Positions 23,201-35,200 of a stretch of DNA of 43,822 bases are shown piece by piece. The position numbers and the translations under genes are program-made. Origin of the DNA: Acanthaster planci (taxonomy: Eukaryota; Echinodermata; Asteroidea; Valvatida; Acanthasteridae); NCBI RefSeq assembly GCF_001949145.1, contig NW_019091412.1, forward strand, positions 1,550,891 through 1,594,712, in the 5' to 3' direction. The notes under the pieces were generated by a model, which was not told the origin of the DNA, searched no databases, and saw nothing but the letters and a program-made list of their open reading frames with translations. Position 1 is the stretch's first letter; each line of letters begins with the position of its first letter.

Positions 23201-26200
23201 TTAGCAGGGAGTAATTTGTTGAAATTTTAGTAGTTTGCTTTGCTCTGCCTGAAATATTTACTGAGTTAAATTTTCTAGTGAAACGTTAGAAATCCTTCCG
23301 GATGCAGCGTTCCAGTGACCTCTGGATCAAAGTGTGATGCCCTTTTGAACCCGGAAGTGCAGTGAAAATGAATGGAGTATGCACTTGTTACACGTATCAT
23401 GGTTATGGTTTACGGGCAGGTTCTGATATTAATGCATGACATACCGGGTACATGTATTCACCTTGGTGTTCTATAGTTATGTTGAGTCAAGTCCTATAGT
23501 CAGCCTGCTAAACTTGTCCATTGTAGTTTGGGAGTATGAATGCCTTTGGTTGAGACATCTGTTAAATTGCTTAGCTGCATTAAGAAGTAATGACAGGTGG
23601 TTGCCTGTATTTGAATAATCCGTTATTGCCAAAGTCAGCATTGTCGTATCATTCTCTTCATGGTTGTAGGTTTGCTCTAGTATTTGTTGTATTGGCTCAG
23701 TGAACAGGGGTAGTAATTCTCCAGCATCTTCCACTAATGTTTCTTGTGAACCTAGTTTGTTAACATGCATATCTTGCTGATACCTTGCAGGATTTTACAC
23801 AATCAAGAGGATGGTTATGAGTTGGCGAGTATTCAGTACAATGCATTCTCAGGAATTGGAGGAAACTTGACAGAGTTGTAAGTAAGCTGGTCTTTATTTG
23901 CTTCGTTGACATTTGCGGTGTCAGTGTGCAATGGAGAAGTGTATCTTTGATTTAATGCCTTAATGAAGTGTCCTGCACGTAGTCATTACTATTACATTTC
24001 ATGAAAAATGTGAAAATATTTGGATCAATGAAAAATTATGTGATCTGTGCATTTTCAGACAAAGGGATAATAACACCATGTTTTACCCACGTGAGTCCTT
24101 AAGTGCAAGATTTTACTCACCAGTTCTGAAGATAAAAGTTACAGAGTCTTGCTAAATGACCTTGAGGAGACAATTGATGTCTGGGAATAGCAACAAGTTG
24201 ATCAAGGTTGGTTTGTTCCTGATAGAAACTACCAAAAACCCTCAACGGCTCCATGAATCTCAGTCTAGGTTGGTCTGTGACTGATAGGAACTACCAAAAT
24301 CCTCAACGGCTTCATGAATCTCAGTAAGACCAAACAGTTATAAATGGTACCAACTCTTCTTTTAGGCATTTGTTATGTTGTCACAGCCTCATGTAGAGCT
24401 GCAGTTTTGATTAACAATATTTGACCTTACAGATATCTGAGTTCCAATGCTCTGCCCTACTTCCCTCATGCCGTCCTGTCTGAAGAAACTTACAACCGAG
24501 TAGTGGACCTGTAAGTACATTTATAAGATGTAGTCTTTGGGAGCATCTCATAGAAGGGAACAGTCAGAATGTTCCATTTGGAACACCTCGTCCTCATTAC
24601 AGGACGGACTTCCGTTCCACAGGCAACACAGTATTCTCATCAGAATGCTACCTCAGAAGGGTCTATGCATGAAAGCAGTATGAACACTGCAAAGCTAGTA
24701 TTCCAGTGGGAATGATACAAAGGAATACAGATGTTGCCGACTTTTGAGATGCTCCTTGAGCTAACAAGATCAAGTTAGTTGGAGAGCATTCTTGTCAAGA
24801 AAATCAGCTGAAACATTGAATTCAGACAGCATTAGTAAAGGATCAATTGATTGAATGATATGATTTGATTTGATCAGATTTAATTTTGATCGATTGGTTT
24901 GATTGATTGATTTGATTGATTGATTGATTTGATCGATTGATTGATCGATTAGTGTAACACAGTGTGCCAACTGTAATTGATGCAGTATCAGGCTGGAACT
25001 CACTGAAAACAGCATGCTGAGCGGGGAGAGTGCTTAAGACCTCTCTGACTGGTAATTCAATCTCAACACAACACGCTAGTGGATCTTCCCTGTTAGCTTT
25101 TGAAAGCATTTGGCTTGATTTGCCCACTAGATAACCTTACTATCTGCTCTAAGCGCAATAAAAGAGGGCGTATGTTTTTGGCATTCACAGCAAAAGTGCG
25201 TGTGTGTAATGGAGATCAGTGGCGAGTTGGACGCAAAACATGCTGAGTACACAAAACGAATTTATTCCATACTGTATGATTTTGCATACACGCAGAACGT
25301 TTGCAAGAAGCCGTTTGGAAAACTTACAACAGTCTGTCTTTCTTTTGCCACTTGGGGTGCACTTCAACTAGGCGGACAGGCCAGGCCAAAACAAATGCTG
25401 AGTTTCAATTATCAGTAATTAAATTAAATTTAATTTGAACTTTATCATATCTGTTTACTTTCTAGGCACATCGATAATAACATGATCACCAACATCACAG
25501 AGTTTAACATTGACCAGTTTTCCAATGATCCAGTGTTGTACAACTACAAACAAACATTGCATGATCCGTTCTCTAAGCTACTAAGCGTCAACAGACTGTA
25601 AGTATTCAAAGTGATGGACTTGTATGAAGTACTTCATTTATTATTTATTTGTTTAAAATTTCAGACACAAATCAATAAATGTTGTTCAGGTGCTGTCTAG
25701 GAAATACAAAAGTTCAAACCTGTTGTAAATGTATAACCAGACAATCAGATTTTATTGTGTGAAGACTCACTTTTATTTGGTCTCAACAACCACTACTAGT
25801 GATGAGTACTTTATGAAACTCACAAAGCCTAGTTACTAGATTGAGGCCCTTATTAATAAGATTTCTGGTAATCAGGACCATCAAACAATTCTGAAACTCA
25901 GCTCCCTGGGGAGTATACGGCTCATCAAATACAACCACTATCGCGATGTTTACAGGTACCAATTCATACTCCTTGATGGAGAGAGGCAAGTGGATGTAAA
26001 ATGACACGCAAAGATCACAACATGTAACCAGCCTCCTGGATTCGAACCCCCAGACATGTGTTTTGCAGTTCCAGACGTTTACCACACATTTAAGGCGACA
26101 CATCCCTGATAGGGACTGTGTCTTGCTGTGCTGTAGGTTTGTACTTTTACTTCTTATTTTTGCTGTTTGTAGTTACTTGCAAAGTAACAGCATCCAAGGA

Positions 26201-29200
26201 ATAAACCTGGAGGATCTGTGTCAGATGATGGTACTCAGGGAACTCGATCTCAGCTCTAATCAGCTGACAGTGACCACATTGGATGACCATGCCTTCCAGT
26301 GTCTGACCTATCTTACCACACTGTGAGTAACCATATTTGGAAGCTGAAAATTAAGTACTAATGGTTGGACTTCAACTTGCGCTTGTCAAGTGCTAAGTAA
26401 TTTCAGTCAAGTCTTAAGTCTTTCTTGTCAAGAACTTGTGTGTTTCATTAAAATCCAAGTGAAATGTCAAGTCCCTATGGTCGTATCTCAGTCTTCCTGT
26501 CAAGTGTCAAGTGAAATGCCAAGTCCCTATGGTCGTATCTTAGTATTCCTGTCAAGTGTCAAGTGAAATGCCAAGTCCAAATCCATTCTAGTTATTAAAG
26601 TACTCCAGTTGAATTTTTCTTGCCAAACCTTGTGTTTCTTTGGCTGAGCCTCAAGTCACTTCAGTCTCAAGTGGAGTGTTTCTCAGTGAAGCTAAGACTG
26701 CACTTAAAAACTCCTCCAAAATAGTCCTGTTCTCATGAGAATCTGTCAAATTTTCAAGGTGAACTGTTTTCCCCCCTGCAGATATTTGAGCAACAATCAC
26801 TTCCAGTATGTTCCACCTGCTGTGCAATTCCAAGAGCGAGTCCAAAGTCTGCAGACTCTGTAAGATCTCCTTTATCCTCCTTAAGTAGATCTCAACAGTC
26901 TGGACTATTACCATATTTAGACGGCCTACTGCGTCACAAATCTCACGCAATCACAAGACTGATTCTAGCTGCCTGCAACAAATTGTATGGGTGTTTCCAT
27001 GTTACGGGGTGCTTTATTTATAAACATTGCAGCATATGGAACAAAAATAACGAAAAATTTCAGTTGCAAAAATTTGATCGGCTGTGCAAAAAACCTGACT
27101 ATAGACATAAACTAGAAGTTCTAAAACACGTTTGTGCCGATGGGATTTAAAATTTGTTGTTGGAAACTTAACTTGAGTGGAATTTGGCAAAAATTGCAGT
27201 GTCAGTAGGGAAATTTAAAGGTCACTATGCCCATATCTGGTAATACTCCAGACTGCTGTATCGGAGGACCATCTTACACTTCTCATACTGTTCTCGTTAT
27301 ACTGCCTTGTGGAGGAACAGTGATATTTCATTATGTTTTTTAATATGCTTGAAACTTCTTGAAATTTGTCCTTTAAATGTCTAGGAGTTTGACTGGCAAT
27401 GACATAACCTATCTTCTAAGCGGAGCATTCTCAAACGTCACAACATTGGCCACTCTGTATTTGTCTAGTAACCATATCATCTCTGTTGAGAATGGCGCAT
27501 TTCCCGAAAACATCAATTACATGTAAGTAATTAAAATCATTGCATTGCTGTGAAAGTTCTTTTAAAATAGTGTCAAGATTGACTTTAGGATTGACCTGAA
27601 GATTGACTTCAAGATTGACCTCAAGATTGACCCCATGATTGACCTCACGATTGACCCTCAAGATTGACCTCAAAATTGACCCCAAGTTTAACCCTGTGAT
27701 TGACCTCAAGATGGACCCAAGGATTGACCCCAAGATTGACCTCAAATTGACCCTGAGATGGACCTGAGGATAAGTGGCTTTAAGATTGACCTGGAATGGC
27801 CCCTAAGATGGACCCTAAGATTGACCCCATAAGTAGCTTTGTGTGTTAATTTTGCTCTTGTTTCTCACAGTGGAATGTCTGGTAATCAGTTCTACTTCTT
27901 ACATGAGAACCCATTCACCAATCTATCATCTCTGAGAACCCTTGATTTGGCATCCAATGAGATTGATGTTATACCAGACACTGCATTTGATGGCTGTACA
28001 GATTTGTCGTACGTGTAAGTATCAAGATTCTCCACAGAATAATACTCCACATATAATAATGTACACTCCCCGGCATGTAGATCTGTTTTGTCCGAAGACT
28101 AAGCTGATGTTCTGGTTTTTTAATTTGTTGCAAAGGACCGTTCGATTTGAATATTGGAAATAAACTTGTGAAATAAAAACAAACTACGGACTGTTTAGAT
28201 ATTATCAGAGGTTTGTACTTGTGTTCCTCCATTTCTAAAACATATTGCTGGTTTCAAGGTTTTTAATTACAGTTCATTGCAGACCAAAGTGAGTTCATTC
28301 CAACATTGCAGAATTGAAGAGGGTTCACAAGCTAGACTAAGGAAACCATTTTGCAAGTTGATATATTTCATAAAAACCTCATTTGATTTATTTTCATGCA
28401 CTTTTGAATGTTAAAAAATGATGCATTGAGATAAATTTTAATTGAAGGTTTTAGTGCATCCAGCTCTCGTAAATACATTTAATATCTTTTTTTCCATTCA
28501 GCGCTCTTTCAAGCAACAAGATTGGACGGATTCTTATCACCACATTTGAGGATTGCCCGTTATCTAGCAGCTTACACCTGTCTAACAATGAGATAGCTTA
28601 CATTGAGGATGGGGCAATTGCTCATGTGACATCCACCAGCTCAATTACCCTGCATAATAACCGACTGACAAAGATTCCAATGGGAGGAACATTTGTTAAT
28701 CTCACTCTCTCGTATTTGTAAGTAGCTTTTTACAATCTCTTCACAAAATTGCCTCATTGTAACTTTATTTTTTAGTCACAAATGGGGACATCATCTGTTA
28801 TAAACTTCGGAACAACCTCACTAAAGATGCACACAAATTGTTATTAATTGAGTACATAGAGAAATGAAATGAAAGTGTTAGTTTACATTTAAATATTGCC
28901 TCCAAATGTCAAAATTCTTGAGATTTTTGAATGTGATCAATCATTTATGATCAATCAATTGTGATCAATTATGCGGATGATATTGTTTAAAGTTGTCCTT
29001 TAAAATTTACATTCAGACCTCATTTCTTGATGAAATAATTGATATTTCATCTTATTTTGCCTTGAAAGATTTTTGACCTTTCCGGTGTTGTACAAGGTTC
29101 TTACGTTGCACTGCTTCCCTTTTCCAACTCCCCCTCTTAATGATGTCACACATGCAAGACATTAGACACCTCTTTCCTTTGGTGCCTTCTGATCCAAATG

Positions 29201-32200
29201 GAGATATTTGCTATAATGTTTATCGTAATACATTCAAAGAGTGTTTGCTTAGCAAAAACTGATTTGCAGCAAACATTTATGCAGTGTTCATTCTTGGCCC
29301 AATTTCATTGCTCTGCTTACCGCAAGCAAAACACAGATGCTTACCGTAGCAGAAAATTTGGTGCTTATGGCGAATATATTTTACAGGTTAGCAAAGAATT
29401 TTGGCTTGTGCGCATGCGTATACCCCGTAACCAAGGATTCTGTGCTTAAAGGGTTAGCGCAGAATTTTTTCTTCCAGTGCGGTTAGCGCAGAATGGAGAT
29501 TGTAAGCAATGAATTCTGCGGTACGCAGCGCCATGATATTGGGCCCTGGTCTCAGTCACAGCTGCTCTTTCTTAACATGTGCATACAAAAAGCATGTGTT
29601 GATAAATCTTCTTGTCCTCCATACACTGGTTTAGAATATCACTGTTCTACTCCTTCCTCGTCCAGCATTAAAAAAAACTCTTTTTCTGTTTATGTAGATT
29701 CCTGAGTGGAAATAAGATTATTGAAGTCAAAGCTGGGGCCTTCCAGAATTTTCGAGCCTCGAATACACTGTAAGTGCACTGAAGGGTATCCCCCAGAATC
29801 TGTCACAGGGTGTTTCATTGTTTTCAAAACTATCAGATTCCGTCAGTATTTTCTTAGAAATGCCCCACAATATTATGCACAGACGCTGCATTGAAATCAA
29901 GTGTTTTTTGAAATTACAATTTTCATTTTTGTCTGGAAATAATTTTTTTGGGATGATCCAGCATTTTTTTTGTCAGCCAAAATGTTAGCAGTTTTATTTC
30001 TCCTAAGGGAAATCCAGGTTTCAAAGACAAAGTCAGTAACACGCAGCAGACAAAAATTAGTTTTGTATTTGTGTCATTCTATGAATTTGGGGTCCGATTG
30101 GTGACATTTTTCCGTCCCTGTTACACCTGATATACCCTGTATATTATTTTTGAGGTAACCTGCAGTATTTATTTAATCTTGGATATGAAGAAGTGAGATC
30201 TAAACATTAAACAATCAATCATACACTTGATGTAACAGGGACAGGAAAAATTTATAGAATGACCCGTTTTGCTAAAAATCATATCAAACTCATTGAGTTC
30301 CCATATAAAAAATAAGGCCCTGGAAAGTTCTTCGTAGAATTTTACCAAAACTGTAATCCCGTTGTCACTACCTGCTTAGACTCTTTGCTGATGGTAGGTG
30401 AAGTTTTGGTTTCAACTAACTGAAGGCTAACTGAAGTTGTGACTTTGATAAACCTGAGATCACCTTTGGAACTTTCTTGTCTTTTTCAGGTCTTTGCAGA
30501 ATAACGACATTGCACACATTGAGCCCTATGCATTAAACTCAGTGTCGGGCGGGTGAGTTTTTCCTGAATGGTTGGCAGTAAAATCTTATCATCTTGACTT
30601 GACTTAAATGCATCAGCCTGTACCCTCATCAAATGAGCAAATTCCAATCATACATGTAACTTGCAGTATAAGACAGAAAATTGTTGATAACTCACGAGAA
30701 ATGTATTGCCTGTTTATGCACCAAATAAGAATGAAGCAAAGATGTACAATCCAGGGATCGGCATCAGGTTGGCGAAGTAGTTCTTTCCTCATCTTTCACC
30801 TGTGTGGCCCAGGTTCCGTCTACATATGCATTGGGTTTTCAGTCCCTACCTGATTTCTTAGGTTTTTACCCAGAAATGTGTTCTATGTTGTTTTCCTTCC
30901 CCCTCTAAAACTGTAACTGCTTCTTACTGTCTCCTCTCTACAGATGTAGGTGGATGTGGGTGGTTTGGCAGCTGCCTTAGGAACCCTTGTATGCCATTGG
31001 CTCGATCATGTTTAATGTCTTCATTAAACAGTGCATTTGAACACATTTGTATGAAATGAATAATTATGATTTAGTAACCTGATTCCAAAGTATACACTTA
31101 TCGTTCCTAAAGGCCCAACTGTTAGGATCTGATGATTTTTGTTTTACGTTGCAGAAACCTGTATTTGAGTTCCAATCCTCTACAAACCATCAGTTCTTAC
31201 TCCTTCAACGATGTTTCCTTCACTACAATGTAAGCTGAGAGATTAGTCTTTTCTGGCTTCCTGTCATTCATTGACTGTCATAAATGGGGGAATGTGTGCT
31301 TGGGCAAAGGACGCTGATAATGGCCTACATGTAGATGAAAAGAAAGGACATTTTCAGTACCTTAAGTTCTCCTGAGCTGTCTGAAATGTATAAGTGAAAT
31401 TGGCCAAGCACATGGGAATGAGCGTCAATTGGTTGGGGAGGGGGGACATGTCAATTGCCTCCCTCCCTTTTTTTGTCTGCATGCACCTTGCAGAAGCATT
31501 TGTTTAAAAAACTGTCTAAAGTAGCCAAAAATTGTCTCAAATTACAGCACGGAGCATCTATCCTCCAAAATGTTCCGGGATTCTTGAGTGGGCCCTGGAC
31601 CCTACGTTGCTCAGAGCTTTGCACTTTGTGCTTGCATTTGTTCTGATCAGGGCTACATCCCCCCCACTTTTCAAAATGGATTGACTGACGCCCTTCAGAA
31701 AGTCAAAATGTGTTGAACAATTATAACTTTCTGACAGTTTTATTCGACAATTTTACTTCTTTTTTCTAAACGATCCTCTTGCCATGTTGTACATTTTTGT
31801 GCTTCCTATGAGTGTCAGAGAATACCAAGTTGTGATAAGCAACGGAACCAGTACATGTATTTGTGGGGACGCGTCTTGCGTTAAGGGGACAGGTTCTTTT
31901 GTTAGGCAAATTTGGACCGAGTTGCGGGGATATTTTCTTTGTCTACATACAGTTTGGGGTCCCCACAAAATAGGTGAAATATCAAGTGTATCTCCCCACA
32001 ACTACATTGCAGGAGTATGTGATGTTTGCTCGAGTAGGAAAAGTTTACAGCATAATCTTGTCTTTTTCAAAATTCAAAGCATTGGGTCTAAAACAAAATC
32101 TTTGGTAAGTGGCTAACAGGTGGTTAAAATGGATTTAAGTGTGATATTGAAATGGAATTCTTTCTTGTTTGCAGTGATCTTCAGTCCATACAACTGACAA

Positions 32201-35200
32201 CCATTCCATCGTATGCGTTTAATGGAGTCACAGCCTCATTATATTTGTAAGTGAACTCACCTCTTGACTATTTTCATGAGCAAATACCCAGATGGATTCT
32301 GATCTATCAGCCTCGAACTGGACCAAGAGAGGGTGCTATTTTCTCAGCAACAGAGGCCTCTTTGGTCGGAACTAAACTTGGCTGGTTCACAAACGACTAG
32401 GAAATGCACATGTTACGGTCACACTGCTACCAACCAGTTGAACACTCTCAACCAATGTGGCTCTTTTCAACTGACGATGGGCCACTTCTGCTTGACATGG
32501 ATAGAAAGACTTGATTACCAGCCAATTGTTATAAATGTTTGTGGTTCTTTTCAGTGGTTCTCTGCAATTTATTACAGAGTACATAAATTTGCTTATCAGC
32601 GGGCTGTGTGATAGTGACCCCATTATCAATGGTCTCAGTGATATCATAATTCTCTTTTTTGTGCACACAGTCACCTTCAGTCAGGAAGTCTAACAACCCT
32701 TCGTTCAAATTCATTCAGCGGTGTTTCAGCTGGCTATCTGTAAGTCACCTTCCTTGTCTCTCTTCCTAAACAAATACCTGGATTGAATTTTTTTGTTTTT
32801 TCCTACTCCACGATGCTGAATGGCCAAGATTGTGATCATGTGTTGATTGGTGCATGAATCTCTGAAGACTCTAGTATGATGTGATGTAGGCTCTTGTGCT
32901 AATTGGTCAAAAGTGATCATGTGATGATGCATAATTAAGTTCATGATTGATATATAAAGTTTGAATTGCTAAAATTTTAATATTTATCAGTGCATCGATA
33001 GGCCTCATTGCTTATTTGTCAAGAAAGTAATTTTTCAAAATGGCTGTGGTAATATGATGTACCTGACTCTGCTGTTTTTGTGATAAAAGTGTAATGTCCT
33101 TCCAATGAAATCTTTGGTGATTTTGTTTAGGAACTATGTTAGGGAGTCATTTAATTTGGAATAGTCGGAATGTTCCATTTTGAAATGCCTTGTTGTTATT
33201 CCGGAACAAGTGGCGTGAAGTGTCGCTAAAGTGAGGTTTTTATTTTACGTAGCTACATGCAGTCCAATTCCATTGCTGTCATTGAAGAAGAAGCATTCAC
33301 TGGCTCTGTTAGTCATGATTTGTAAGTATTGGTTCTTAAGATTAAGAAACATTTTGCATTTGCTTGATTTTTTAAGCACCAATTGTATCAGAAATATTCA
33401 GAAACACTGGATAATATAGATCATAAAAGGCATTGAGCAGAAATTTCTAAATTTAAATAGCAATATGAGAAAATTCCACAAGTTATACCAGAAGCACAAT
33501 ACAAAAGGAACCACAACAAACTGTAATAAACAAACAAAGAGTGAATTCAGGATTATAACAACCTGTGATACGAATCATGGAAATTCATCAAGAGGTCACT
33601 TTCTTTGGTCCGTTTGCATTGTTTCCATCTTTATTTATTCATAATGTTTGGCAAGGTAACTGCTCTTTTGTCTTGTAGTCACTTGGAGAGCAACCAGATT
33701 AATGATATTCAGGGCAAGATGTTTGGGGATGGTACAACCATTACAGATTTGTAAGTATTGACAAAAGTCATCTGTTAATCACAGATGGAATTGACCGGTA
33801 AGAATCTTCTTGCAGGAAGCTTTTATTGAATCTCATCTCAATGATTCATTCTATTGACTCATCCTATTCAATCAGATTTCACCAAAGGTTCTTTGTAATC
33901 CTCCAACAACTGGAGATTATTCATGCAATAAGACAAATTTACACTCTGTAGAGCAAACTTTAATAGTTCACAAATGCTAACCCTTATTGAAGAGAGAACC
34001 TGTCTAGGAATTTGAGGAGTTTGACCCCCCATTTACTGGGTGCATTCCAACAGATTAGTGTGAATTTCAAATTGTGGACATCGTTGCATTGTCTTGTGGC
34101 AACAAATTTGGTGCTCTTGGTTGTTTTTGTTTTTTGTTTGGAAACTGAAAATGGAATGGACAGTTGAAGTGTGGTATCTTCTTTTTTTAGGTATCTACAC
34201 AACAATATGATTTCCTCACTTCCTGGCGACACATTTGATGGAGCAACTATTACCACACTGTAAGTAGTTTCAGGTTTGTTAGTTAAAGGGTAGCGTTATA
34301 ATTGATTGGTGAACACACCTCAACCTGTTACGATGTTCTCATTATATTTAATAGTAATTCACATCTTGAACCGTGATATTTAATGGGAAAAATTATGCAT
34401 GTATGCAAATTTAGTATGCAAATTTAATAAGCTATATCTCGTTCCAGTTTACAGTGTCTTTATTTGTAGCCTTTTCACAGAGTTATAAATCCTCAGCGGA
34501 CAAACTTTCAATGCATTTGGAATCTTAGAAAAGTCTTGTTGCAGTGTTTAATAGACAACCTTACTGTAACTGTAGGACAAAGTTGTTCAACTTTGTTACA
34601 GCTTTACTTCCTGACAATAACTGTCTTGCTACAATCTAACATGCAAAATGTAGCACTTTATGACAACCTTGCAACAACATTAATTCACCTGCACAACAGC
34701 CTTGTTGTAACTTTGTCACAGCCTGTAGTTTTCCTTATTAACCCCCCAGGTTGTCAGAGGGATCAAGGACTCTTTGGGTTAAAACCTGTTTAAACCTTGT
34801 CAAAATATTGTTTCAACCTTATAACATTAACACTTAAAAGCACACAGCAATTTTTTGCAGTTGTGTAGTAGCCTTGTTTTGGTCTTTTTATCACGTTATA
34901 GTCCTTGTTCCATACTTCTGACACCTGTTGTGACATCCATTGTTCAACCTTGTACTGATTTTGAAATAACGCTATTATAACATTGCCACACCCATGTCAC
35001 TGTGTCATATGTAACCCTGAAGTTGTACATCTTTCTTTTAATTTGTAGTTCATTGTACAACAACCTCATCACGGCTTACCCAGCCAAGGCATTGTCCAGT
35101 CAGAATCTCATCAGTATTCAGTTGAATGATAACCAGATTGGGACGATTCCTGACAATGCGTTTGAAGGACAGAGCAGTGTAGAGACATTGTAAGTTGAGC

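Noticed and set aside
24770-25127. Minus-strand ORFs rich in INQSIDQ
   Set aside because: Produced by the GATT simple repeat in an intron.
26030-26060. Possible tRNA gene (perfect B box on the minus strand)
   Set aside because: No A box, anticodon arm or acceptor stem could be folded around it; a SINE-derived remnant fits better.
27431-27745. Minus-strand ORF with SILGSI/EVNLEVNL repeats
   Set aside because: Translation of the GATTGACC minisatellite plus the antisense of a real LRR exon.
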